From Alphaproteobacteria bacterium (GTDB lineage Bacteria; Pseudomonadota; Alphaproteobacteria; Rickettsiales; 21-14-0-20-44-7), in the NCBI GenBank assembly GCA_013288575.1, contig JABDBO010000056.1, forward strand, positions 1-6,264: DNA of 6,264 nucleotides, given 5' to 3'. Of this stretch, positions 1 to 6,264 are shown piece after piece. The notes below the pieces were generated by a model. It was not told where the DNA came from. It worked only from the letters and a program-made list of their open reading frames with translations, and did no database searches. Both the position numbers and the translations under genes were made by a program. Numbering within the stretch: position 1 is the first letter of the stretch; the number at the start of each line of letters is the position of its first letter.

Positions 1-1539
1 AGGATCTGTAACGCCATCATAATTCCACACTTTGCCAATATCGTAAAAAGTGAAGAACTGGGAATTCACATTAAGAAAATCTGGCAGCCCCAAATAACGA
101 AGTTCCAGTGAGCCGGCAATGCCATCATCTCCGGTGATCTCTGATGAATCATAGGCGCGCCCAAATTGCTGGCCGCCAAAACCGAATTGTTCTGATGATA
201 ATAGCGGAGTCCACGCATATTGCCCGGTTGCCGCGGCATAAAATTGAAAATTATCCGTAATACCCTGCAGCCTGCTAATAGTAGAATTTACCTTTGAAAA
301 ATCACTATGCCCGTTGCCGCGCGAAAGATCTACTGATCCGGTTTCACGCGCGCCAAGCACATCAAGCCCCTGGCTGAATTTTATTTGCGCCTGGTTCTCG
401 CCCGCCCATTCATCAGATATATCATAATTGGCATTCAAACTGGCAATTCTTATAACATCTCGGTAAAGCCGATTCTCCATAACATCAGTGTCTGAAGTTT
501 TAAGTTCAAACCCGCCGCCCATTGAAAGATTTTCCGCCCGCGACCTTATAAACGGATGAGAGAGGAACACACCATAATCAACTGATCTGCTGTGCACATT
601 ATCTTGCTCCAATTCAAAGCCCGGTTGGCTATGCGCATAATTAACTTGAAAACTTGCGGCGGTTCCGCTGCTATCTATTGGGACTAAATGTGAGAGGCTT
701 ATATATTGCAATTCACGAACTGGAGTTGAAACCAAACCATTTATCGTTGTTTGTTGATAAGGTAGAAGGCTCAAATTAGCCTGCGCGCTTTGTTCAAAAG
801 GCCCCAGGTAGCGTGAACCAAAATTATCAAGGCTAACGTTTGCGCTATCATGCTTATCAGAAAAAATAAGCGACAAATCAACAGCGCCATCATTCGCTTC
901 CTGCTGGTTCTTTGGCAATTGCAAAACAGATTTTACAGTAACTCCCGCTAGATCATTCAAGAGCAACATCTGCCGTTCAAGATCATGTACATTAAATGGA
1001 TGCAAAGCTTTGATTCTGGCAATCATACCTTCGGGAACTTTTGCGTTGGTATAATTACCTTCAGTTTTGACCGTGCCAATATAAGCCTCGATCACTTTAA
1101 TTTTGATGATGCCGTCGCCAATTTCCTGAGGTGGAACGACCGCACGGGATAACACATAACCATCGTCCTGATAGCGCTTAGTAATTGCATTGGCAAAATC
1201 ATACATCTGATTGAGCGAAATGGTTTTGCCAATGTAATCACTATATATCTTAGCTAGATCTTCTTCGCGATATGCAGTTGCACCTTTAATAACAACTTTT
1301 TTCAAGATAAATTGCACTTTCTCAGATCCGGCCGGTGCTTTTTCACCTATAATTTCCTGTGCTTTTACCGATGGCCCGGCAAAAGAAGGTTCAGGCGTTT
1401 TTTTCATATCTTCAATCACCCGTCCGGCATCAGCATTACTGGGAACCGATATGGGCGCAGCAAGAGCTCTCTCAGTTAACACATAAGTTAAACATAGAGC
1501 CAAAAATAGAACCGCCAATTTAGATTTTATGTACGCCAT
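1..1539 (-). CDS. TpsB / ShlB-FhaC-type two-partner secretion outer-membrane transporter, C-terminus cut by window edge
   Basis: Seen: 513 codons are open on the minus strand from the ATG at 1537-1539 to the left edge. I checked the frame codon by codon and found no stop or frameshift. Residues 1-27 form a Sec signal peptide (KSK, then a hydrophobic core, likely cleaved at ALA|AP). The mature N-terminus has a proline-rich linker with ADAGR. A POTRA_2-type domain covers about 74-155 (RAVVPPQEI, then a VIEAY strand), a second POTRA-like segment about 156-233, and the ShlB-type barrel runs from about 235 (SLDNFGSRYLGP). The conserved loop-6 motif is FGRAYDSSEITGDDG at about 459-473. Known: TpsB proteins export TpsA exoproteins across the outer membrane. 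By comparison with the paralogue at 3391-5097, about 55 residues lie beyond the left edge. No in-frame ATG lies upstream before a stop, so the start is well fixed, but no Shine-Dalgarno is evident. Its cognate substrate is not obvious in the window. Inference: it arose by duplication, because blocks such as 110-135 and 172-192 are identical to 3659-3684 and 3721-3741. Confidence 0.93.
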   Translation of the reverse strand, partial: MAYIKSKLAVLFLALCLTYVLTERALAAPISVPSNADAGRVIEDMKKTPEPSFAGPSVKAQEIIGEKAPAGSEKVQFILKKVVIKGATAYREEDLAKIYSDYIGKTISLNQMYDFANAITKRYQDDGYVLSRAVVPPQEIGDGIIKIKVIEAYIGTVKTEGNYTNAKVPEGMIARIKALHPFNVHDLERQMLLLNDLAGVTVKSVLQLPKNQQEANDGAVDLSLIFSDKHDSANVSLDNFGSRYLGPFEQSAQANLSLLPYQQTTINGLVSTPVRELQYISLSHLVPIDSSGTAASFQVNYAHSQPGFELEQDNVHSRSVDYGVFLSHPFIRSRAENLSMGGGFELKTSDTDVMENRLYRDVIRIASLNANYDISDEWAGENQAQIKFSQGLDVLGARETGSVDLSRGNGHSDFSKVNSTISRLQGITDNFQFYAAATGQYAWTPLLSSEQFGFGGQQFGRAYDSSEITGDDGIAGSLELRYLGLPDFLNVNSQFFTFYDIGKVWNYDGVTDP

Positions 1540-1749
1540 CGTTAACCGGTAATTACATTTTTTTATTTTAAATTCAATTAATTGTTCTAATTATCATTTC
1601 AAATGGTTACTTACTTATTAACGTGGCACCTTATTAGATTCGGTTTCATCTAAAATGCTTAAAAGAGAATGTGATTATCCCTTTATAGTTACTGAAGATC
1701 TAATCAACCCAACCCATTTTTAATAAAAAGATTAAGAATTAAAGCGTTA

Positions 1750-1791
1750 TATTAATTTTCCCTTGCTACAACCGGTGGATTTAAATTAATA
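1750..1791. repeat. 9-bp perfect inverted repeat upstream of the unknown gene
   Basis: TATTAATTT (1750-1758) and AAATTAATA (1783-1791) are exact reverse complements separated by 24 nt that include the palindrome ACCGGT. The right arm ends 10 nt before the Shine-Dalgarno of the gene starting at 1813. It could be an operator or a weak leader hairpin. Because the arms are made only of A and T in an AT-rich region, chance is a real alternative. Confidence 0.3.
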
Positions 1792-1801
1792 ATCAAGTAA
1801 C

Positions 1802-1805
1802 GGAG
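1802..1805 (+). promoter_or_regulatory. Ribosome binding site fixing the start at 1813
   Basis: GGAG lies 7 nt before the ATG at 1813, and an in-frame TAA stop lies at 1798-1800. Together they fix this start and rule out an upstream extension that could encode a signal peptide. It is the only clear Shine-Dalgarno among the four gene starts in the window. Confidence 0.8.
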
Positions 1806-1812
1806 ATTATTT

Positions 1813-3399
1813 ATGGCAGATGGAACTGATACGCCTCAAACAGGCACGCCAATCTTTGGAAGTTTATTTAAATTCCACCACGCAACTACAGACCCTGATA
1901 AATCTGGAGTTACAAGATATTATTACAAATTTAGCAGCTCAGTGAGCCTAGTAATAGTTATGCAATCGCCGGCATCCAGTAAAGTAAAAGGAGAAGATCA
2001 ACTAACAGTTTTTCCCAAAAAAGAGGGAGAAAATAGTGAAGTTGATCACGTATTTATTGGTAATAATATTACAGGCCCTGGCGTTGCAGGAAGAGTAGGA
2101 AATTTTGCTACTTATAATAATTACCGTTCTCATGGAATATATTTTAATGGCTCCAGCGACAGTATTATAGATGTTGATGATGAAAGAAAGAACATCAAGC
2201 TGCATTGGGTTACAAGTACAAACCAGCCTGTAAATTACAATTTTGCTATAACTAAAACAGCTAATAAAAAGTCTAATGAAGTAAAACTCACAATTAAATG
2301 TGGCCAAGGTTCTGAAGAAGCAATTTATAAAGCGGATAGCACTGATATAATCAATATAGATACGGATGCTCTTATAAATAATGCAAAAGATTTCAAAAAA
2401 TTGGATGCCGCCACACTAGAAAAAATAAGCTTAGGTCAAATTCAAATTGATCCTGAAAGGCAGCGCATGTATTTAGAAAAAGGCAATGTAAATGAAGCGA
2501 TTGACGGCTCAATAGCAGACCAGACAGTAAATTATAATCCGCCGCCACCTGGAGCAACTATTGACTATAATTCACAGGAATTTTCATCTTCACAGACACT
2601 TATGGGGGCACCTAAAGCCAACAATAGTTTTTTCCCTGCCAATATTGAATTTCAACCTTTAAATCTAGCGACAAAAGCATATCAGAAATTAGTAGGCGGC
2701 AATAAGTCAAATGATTACTATCTCGGCTATACTGTAACGGTGCCAGCAAGTAAGCAAGCTTCCCCTACCTATTTGCCGTCAGAACCCATGGAGGCTGAAA
2801 ATCTTCCGAATACTAACGGTGCATCTTTCGTTTACCCGGGGCAGAACACCCAAATTATCGGTAATGGTTATAAGAACACCATACATCTGGGAAATTTTGG
2901 AGCGGATATGCAAATTGATTGCTCAAACGCCAAAGGCCCTAACATATTGGTGATGGAAGCTATCAATCCTGACGCTAATAATCCAAATTTGGATCCAAAT
3001 TCACATCGTGTAATATCAGCACAAATCGAAATAAAACCTTCGGGCAATAATGCATATACATTAGTAAGATCTGGCAAAGATAGTAATGGCAATCCTGTTG
3101 AGCTTGGAACTTTAACTCTTAAAAATGTAACTCAGATTCAAATTGGCACAGGAAGCCCGACTCCTATCACTCAAATGCTTAATGTAACGCAAGATCCGCA
3201 AAACCCCGCATCACCTGGCAAAAATCCGCCACCACCGCCGCCAGGTGGCTTGCGCACCGGTTCAATCAGCCAAAAGGAATTTGAGCTTTTGAGAAACTCA
3301 TTTATTGTTGATCCTGATATGAAGGGGCCCAAACTGCCTTCAACTTATGCTATTAATAATACCGCTGCCGATAAGGGCAATAAAAGCGAATTATCTTAG
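1813..3399 (+). CDS. Hypothetical protein of unknown family, Asn/Ser-rich with two polyproline linkers, beside TPS transporters
   Basis: I do not recognise this 528-residue protein. The start is well supported by GGAG at 1802-1805 and an in-frame stop five codons upstream. No signal peptide, membrane segment or TPS domain is visible; the N-terminus (MADGTDTPQTGTPIFG) is polar. The protein has only two cysteines (163 and 370). Two polyproline stretches, NPPPPG at about 242-247 and NPPPPPPGG at about 471-479, divide it into an N-terminal region (1-240), a central region (248-470) and a short C-terminal tail. Both main regions are rich in Asn, Ser, Thr and Gly with alternating polar/hydrophobic strands, which suggests a mostly beta fold. 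The segment at about 345-369 (TQIIGNGYKNTIHLGNFG) has a repeated-turn look that weakly recalls a beta-solenoid, but the RTX consensus is absent. It is divergent from the first TpsB and overlaps the second one's 3' end by 9 bp. Inference only: it could be an exported protein or a partner of this locus, but nothing in the sequence proves that. It is certainly a real gene, given its length, start site and lack of a competing frame. Confidence 0.88.
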   Translation: MADGTDTPQTGTPIFGSLFKFHHATTDPDKSGVTRYYYKFSSSVSLVIVMQSPASSKVKGEDQLTVFPKKEGENSEVDHVFIGNNITGPGVAGRVGNFATYNNYRSHGIYFNGSSDSIIDVDDERKNIKLHWVTSTNQPVNYNFAITKTANKKSNEVKLTIKCGQGSEEAIYKADSTDIINIDTDALINNAKDFKKLDAATLEKISLGQIQIDPERQRMYLEKGNVNEAIDGSIADQTVNYNPPPPGATIDYNSQEFSSSQTLMGAPKANNSFFPANIEFQPLNLATKAYQKLVGGNKSNDYYLGYTVTVPASKQASPTYLPSEPMEAENLPNTNGASFVYPGQNTQIIGNGYKNTIHLGNFGADMQIDCSNAKGPNILVMEAINPDANNPNLDPNSHRVISAQIEIKPSGNNAYTLVRSGKDSNGNPVELGTLTLKNVTQIQIGTGSPTPITQMLNVTQDPQNPASPGKNPPPPPPGGLRTGSISQKEFELLRNSFIVDPDMKGPKLPSTYAINNTAADKGNKSELS

Positions 3400-5097
3400 T
3401 TTATAGCTCACAGAAAAGAAGACTCGCGGGTCTTTGCCACCGCCATATTCGGGAGCATCAACTCTTTTAGTCAGAGGTTCCGCCAAAGTTAGGTTAGCTG
3501 AGAGCCTTTCATCATGCACGAGCCGCAAACCAACACCTGTTGATGAAGCTGAAATATCCGCACCATCATAATTCCACACTTTGCCTATATCATAAAATGT
3601 AAATAGTTGTGATGGCGTATTCCAAATGTCGGGCAGGCCTGAATATTGCAGCTCTACCGAGCCGGCAATGCCATCATCTCCGGTAATTTCAGAAGTATCA
3701 TAAGCGCGGCCAAACTGCTCGCCGCCAAAACCGAATTGTTCGGATGACAATAGCGCCGACCCAGCATATTGCGCAGTACCTGCAACGTAGACGTTCACAT
3801 CATTAGCAACATTTTGCAGGCGATTGGCATCAACATTGATTTTTGTGAAATCACTATGTCCGTTTTGCCGCGAGAGGAAAAGTGATCCGTTGCGGCTGGC
3901 TCCCAAAATATCAAGCCCCTGGCTTAGCTTGATTTGCAATTGGTTTGTCCCCTTCCATGAATCTGATCTATCGTAATTGCCCGACACATTCACTATCCTG
4001 AGCGCATCAGCATAAAGCCGGTTAGATAACACATCGGTATAATTATTTTTGAATTCAAATCCTGTACCGAAATATAAATTTTCTACGCGTGACCTAATTA
4101 CTGGCTGAGTTAGACCTATTGAATAATCATGAGCGTTACTTTTTATGTCATCAGCTTCAAGCGTATAACCGGGATTGCTGTGCCCATAACTAAAACCCAT
4201 GGTAGCTGTAGTGCCGGAACTATCAACTGGCACCGTATGCGTAACATCAATGAATTTAAGCTCTTTGGTTGGTGTGGTAGCCAAACCATTGATGGTTGTT
4301 CTCTCATAGGGGAGAATATTAAAACCAGTTTGGAATGACGCTTCATATGGCCCAAGATAGCGTGAACCGAAATTATCATAACTGATTGTGCTTGGCTCAT
4401 TCACTTCATTGAACACCAATACCAAATGCGTTGCGCCGACAGCGCTCTTATCATCCGCCTCTTTCAATATTGCCTGCGCCGAAGTTCCGGCAAGGTCATT
4501 ATAAAGCAGCATTTGATGTTCAAGAGTTTTTATATTGAGCGGAACTTCGGATGTTATTTTATCAAACATCGCATCAGTCATCTCGGTCTCATGATAAGCA
4601 CCTTGAATAGTCATCGTATCTACATAACCTTCAATGACGCTTATTCTAATATCACCATTATTAATTTCCTGCGGTGGCACTACGGCTTTTGACAATGCAT
4701 AACCATCATCGTGATAACGCTTGGTTAAAAGATTGGCTAAATCATAAATTTGTTGGAGCGAGACGGTTTTATCAATGTACCCATTATAGAGTGCTAACAG
4801 ATCATCGTATTTATAAACTGTTGAACCTTCTATAATGACATGGTGCAGAGTGAAAGTTACTTTATCAGCACCTGCCGGAGCGGGATTTGTTTTTTCTTCA
4901 GGAGCCACCACCGAAGTGCCGCCGGGGTAAACCGGTTTTGGGCGGCTTTCATTTTCTTCAATCGCCCTGCCAACATCCGCGGAACCTGGCACAACCGGAG
5001 CGGCAATAGAATTTGACCAAATTGATAATAAGGCAACTACAACCAGTGAAAATTGAATTGCTTTTATTTTACCAGGAATTGTCCTTGCACAAATCAT
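3391..5097 (-). CDS. TpsB / ShlB-FhaC-type two-partner secretion outer-membrane transporter, complete
   Basis: Complete 568-residue TpsB, the usual size for FhaC/ShlB proteins. Seen: residues 1-32 are a Sec signal peptide (basic RTIPGKIK, then IQFSLVVVALLSIW, likely cut at SIA|AP). A proline-rich linker with SADVGR follows. A POTRA_2 domain spans about 78-160 (KAVVPPQEI, VIEGYV), a second POTRA-like segment about 161-235, and the 16-stranded-type barrel about 238-568 (YDNFGSRYLGP at 240-250). The protein ends in a typical outer-membrane strand, FFSVSYKLR. Loop-6 motif: FGRAYDTSEITGDDG, 462-476. Known: FhaC-like proteins bind the TPS domain of their TpsA through the POTRA domains in the periplasm and pass it through the barrel. 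The TpsA gene starts 77 bp away on the opposite strand, so this is its probable exporter. No Shine-Dalgarno precedes the ATG, but there is no upstream in-frame alternative before a stop at 5116-5118. The stop codon (3391-3393) lies inside the 3' end of the convergent unknown gene. It is paralogous to the gene at 1-1539. Confidence 0.96.
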   Translation of the reverse strand: MICARTIPGKIKAIQFSLVVVALLSIWSNSIAAPVVPGSADVGRAIEENESRPKPVYPGGTSVVAPEEKTNPAPAGADKVTFTLHHVIIEGSTVYKYDDLLALYNGYIDKTVSLQQIYDLANLLTKRYHDDGYALSKAVVPPQEINNGDIRISVIEGYVDTMTIQGAYHETEMTDAMFDKITSEVPLNIKTLEHQMLLYNDLAGTSAQAILKEADDKSAVGATHLVLVFNEVNEPSTISYDNFGSRYLGPYEASFQTGFNILPYERTTINGLATTPTKELKFIDVTHTVPVDSSGTTATMGFSYGHSNPGYTLEADDIKSNAHDYSIGLTQPVIRSRVENLYFGTGFEFKNNYTDVLSNRLYADALRIVNVSGNYDRSDSWKGTNQLQIKLSQGLDILGASRNGSLFLSRQNGHSDFTKINVDANRLQNVANDVNVYVAGTAQYAGSALLSSEQFGFGGEQFGRAYDTSEITGDDGIAGSVELQYSGLPDIWNTPSQLFTFYDIGKVWNYDGADISASSTGVGLRLVHDERLSANLTLAEPLTKRVDAPEYGGGKDPRVFFSVSYKLR

Positions 5098-5174
5098 AGT
5101 AAGCCCATAGCATATTTAAACTAAACTGCTAAATATTTTTAACACGCAAGTATTTTAAGATTACAATTTTCTTT
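5098..5174. promoter_or_regulatory. Short divergent promoter region between tpsB and tpsA genes
   Basis: These 77 bp separate two divergent starts and must carry both promoters, so the exporter and its exoprotein may be co-regulated from overlapping control sites. The rightward promoter is visible and listed separately. For the leftward gene the best I can find is TTAAAA then TTAAAT at 17-bp spacing, four of six matches each, which is weak. No recognisable operator for a known regulator was seen. Confidence 0.55.
5139..5167 (+). promoter_or_regulatory. Candidate sigma-70 promoter for the TpsA gene
   Basis: TTAACA (5139-5144) and TACAAT (5162-5167) each match the -35 and -10 consensus at five of six positions, with the ideal 17-bp spacer. 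RNA synthesis would then start near 5173-5175, that is, at the ATG chosen for the TpsA gene. This implies either a leaderless transcript or translation from the next in-frame ATG at 5274. In AT-rich DNA such matches also arise by chance. Confidence 0.45.
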
Positions 5175-6264
5175 ATGGCAAAAAAATCGGAGCTAAAAGA
5201 TAGTAATCAATTCCCAGAGCCTGAACTCGTTTCAGCTGATAATTCCAAATTGTCAAAGCGGCATATCAGCAACATGGGTGCGACGCGAAATCTATTAGCT
5301 TCCAGTTGCTTACTTTCTCTTTTAGCAATATTTCTTCCTGACAATGCTGCGGCAAACCCACAAGGGATGACAGTATCAGCAGGCAGCGCAACGATTAGCG
5401 TTAACGGAAATAATTTTGATGTTAACCAAACAAGCAGTAAAGCAATTTATGATTCAAGCAGCTTCAATATCAACACTGATGAATCAACCTATTTTCACAC
5501 CCCATCTTCCTCATCGATTTCTCTAACCCGCATTCATGATACCAACCCTTCTCAAATATTGGGCCAGTTAGGTTCTGACGGCAAACTCATATTGATCAAC
5601 CCCAATGGCGTGTTCTTCGGCCCAAATTCGAAAGTTGATGTGGCAGGTCTTCTTGCCACCACCGCTGATATAAAAAATCGTGATTTCATGAAGGGCAAAA
5701 TGAATTTCACAACTCCGGGAAATAACCCAAGCGCCAAAATCGAAAACCAAGGTACGATAACTGCAAGAGATGCCGGCTTGGTTGGATTTGTGGCGCCACA
5801 AGTAGAAAACAGCGGCACTATCAATGCAAAACTTGGTAAAGTCACGCTAGCTTCTGGCGATAGATTTACGCTTGATATGGCTGGTGATAATATGATCAAA
5901 GTCGCAGCCAGCAAAAACCTTAAAGACCAGATAGTAAGCAATACTGGCACTATTAATGCGGAAGGCGGCACGGTAACACTTACTGCTGAAGCGGCAGGCA
6001 GCGTGGTTGACAGCGTAGTTAACAATAGTGGTATTATTAATGCCACTTCATTCGAACAACATGATGGAAAAATTGTTCTACTTGCCGAAGGCGCTACGCC
6101 AAATGCCGTGCAAATAGATAATAGCGGCACTTTAAATGCAGCAACAGTTTCGGTTCAAGCCAGCGGTGGAAATAATAACGGACTCATCAACCAAACTGGT
6201 AATATAACTTCTCGCTCTAGTTCAGGAGTTGGCGGGCAAATTACTTTAAACGCTGATACAGTTG
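5175..6264 (+). CDS. TpsA: filamentous-haemagglutinin-like two-partner secretion exoprotein, N-terminal part
   Basis: The frame is open from the ATG at 5175 to the right edge (363 codons plus one base); I checked it by translating the whole stretch. Residues 1-37 form a polar, charged extension. A hydrophobic core LLASSCLLSLLAIFLP (40-55) and DNAAA follow, with likely Sec cleavage near residue 60 before NPQG. The TPS (haemagglutination activity) domain occupies about 61-290: TVSAGSATISVNGNN, then SSSFNI, NPSQILGQL (124-132), and the diagnostic INPNGVFFGP (141-150) with VDVAGLLATTADI. From about 190 onward, N-SGTINA-type strands mark the start of a right-handed beta-helix. Known: such proteins are Sec-exported, bound by a TpsB and released or anchored at the surface as adhesins, haemolysins or contact-dependent toxins; the missing C-terminus decides which. 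The divergent TpsB at 3391-5097 is the likely exporter. Start uncertain: there is no Shine-Dalgarno at 5175, and Met34 (5274) would give a conventional signal peptide of about 27 residues. The extension does not resemble the known ESPR signal-peptide consensus. Confidence 0.94.
   Translation, partial: MAKKSELKDSNQFPEPELVSADNSKLSKRHISNMGATRNLLASSCLLSLLAIFLPDNAAANPQGMTVSAGSATISVNGNNFDVNQTSSKAIYDSSSFNINTDESTYFHTPSSSSISLTRIHDTNPSQILGQLGSDGKLILINPNGVFFGPNSKVDVAGLLATTADIKNRDFMKGKMNFTTPGNNPSAKIENQGTITARDAGLVGFVAPQVENSGTINAKLGKVTLASGDRFTLDMAGDNMIKVAASKNLKDQIVSNTGTINAEGGTVTLTAEAAGSVVDSVVNNSGIINATSFEQHDGKIVLLAEGATPNAVQIDNSGTLNAATVSVQASGGNNNGLINQTGNITSRSSSGVGGQITLNADTV
5742..6140 (+). repeat. Degenerate beta-helix strand repeats N-x-G-T-I-x-A in TpsA
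   Basis: Five related octapeptides recur: ENQGTITA (5742-5765), ENSGTINA (5805-5828), SNTGTINA (5937-5960), NNSGIINA (6021-6044) and DNSGTLNA (6117-6140), followed by a looser INQTGNITS near 6186. Spacing is 21, 44, 28 and 32 residues, and each is usually followed by a G-x-V-x-L-x-A strand. This is what coils of a haemagglutinin-type beta-helix look like. The DNA copies have drifted, so this is protein-level repetition rather than a recent tandem expansion. Confidence 0.75.

Larger units (their letters stand above)
1540..1812. other. AT-rich divergent intergenic region between the first TpsB and the unknown gene
   Basis: This 273-bp gap must hold the promoters for both flanking genes, which diverge from it. 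It is strongly AT-rich with poly-A/T runs. I found no convincing sigma-70 pair. TATATT at 1748-1753 is a decent -10 for the rightward gene but lacks a good -35. TTGCTA (1763-1768) with ATTAAT (1785-1790) has 16-bp spacing but would put the RNA start almost on the ribosome binding site. A short inverted repeat, TTAGAT (1634-1639) with ATCTAA (1648-1653) around an 8-nt loop, could be an operator or chance. No RNA gene is recognised. Two tiny reading frames (16 and 22 codons) have no ribosome binding site. Confidence 0.6.

Noticed and set aside
1603..1723. Two tiny reading frames in the divergent region (16 codons at 1603-1653, 22 codons at 1655-1723)
   Set aside because: Neither has a Shine-Dalgarno or protein character beyond chance. 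The second could be an upstream peptide but nothing supports it.
2002..2307. 101-codon reading frame antisense to the unknown gene
   Set aside because: It is inside a well-supported 528-codon gene with a good ribosome binding site; the composition is Ile/Ser/Tyr-rich shadow translation with no recognisable start context or domain.
2842..2922. RTX-type calcium-binding repeats in the unknown protein (IIGNGYKNTIHLGNFG)
   Set aside because: The GGxGxDxUx nonapeptide is not present and there is no tandem array, so the likeness is only compositional.
3419..3434. Possible hairpin AAGACT-CGCG-GGTCTT shortly after the unknown gene's stop, as a terminator
   Set aside because: The stem is short and includes a T-G wobble, there is no T-tract after it on the plus strand, and it lies in the coding sequence for the conserved C-terminus of TpsB.
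4129..4400. Overlapping short frames on both strands inside the second TpsB gene
   Set aside because: They are alternative-frame shadows of the TpsB barrel region; no frameshift is needed, as the TpsB frame is intact.
5295..5312. Lipoprotein signal (cysteine at residue 45 of TpsA, LASSC)
   Set aside because: The cysteine is in the middle of the hydrophobic core rather than at its end, and the AAA|N site at residue 60 fits ordinary Sec cleavage for a TpsA.
5552..6130. 192-codon reading frame on the minus strand opposite the TpsA gene
   Set aside because: It lies wholly antisense to an unmistakable TPS domain; its low-complexity Ser/Ala/Leu/Pro content follows from the repetitive Asn/Gly/Thr codons on the plus strand.

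Overview
The window looks like an accessory secretion locus of a Gram-negative, probably alphaproteobacterial, AT-rich bacterium. I estimate roughly 40% GC by eye, not by full count. Gram-negative is supported by two outer-membrane TpsB barrels with POTRA domains and Sec signal peptides, and by a TpsA exoprotein. Alphaproteobacteria is an inference from the FGRAYD-SEITGDDG style of the TpsB proteins and is not certain. No rRNA, tRNA, CRISPR, insertion sequence or phage gene was seen.

Layout from left to right: a TpsB-type outer-membrane transporter on the minus strand, cut at its C-terminus by the window edge (1-1539); an AT-rich divergent intergenic region (1540-1812); a 528-residue protein of unknown family on the plus strand (1813-3399); a second, complete, 568-residue TpsB on the minus strand (3391-5097), whose 3' end overlaps the unknown gene by 9 bp; a compact 77-bp divergent promoter region (5098-5174); and the N-terminal 363 residues of a filamentous-haemagglutinin-like TpsA exoprotein on the plus strand (5175 to the right edge).

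The second TpsB and the TpsA make a convincing two-partner secretion (type Vb) pair, although they are divergent rather than in the more usual tpsB-tpsA operon. In this model TpsA crosses the inner membrane by Sec, its TPS domain is recognised by the POTRA domains of TpsB, and it is threaded through the barrel to fold outside as a beta-helix. The two TpsB genes are clear paralogues: about half the residues match by eye, and some blocks of 21 and 26 bp are identical.

The locus can be read as two copies of one module, 'TpsB leftward, plus-strand partner rightward'. In the right module the partner is a classical TpsA. In the left module the same position holds the unknown 528-residue protein, which has no signal peptide and no TPS domain. 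Whether it is a partner of the first TpsB or an unrelated gene lying between them is the most interesting open question here.
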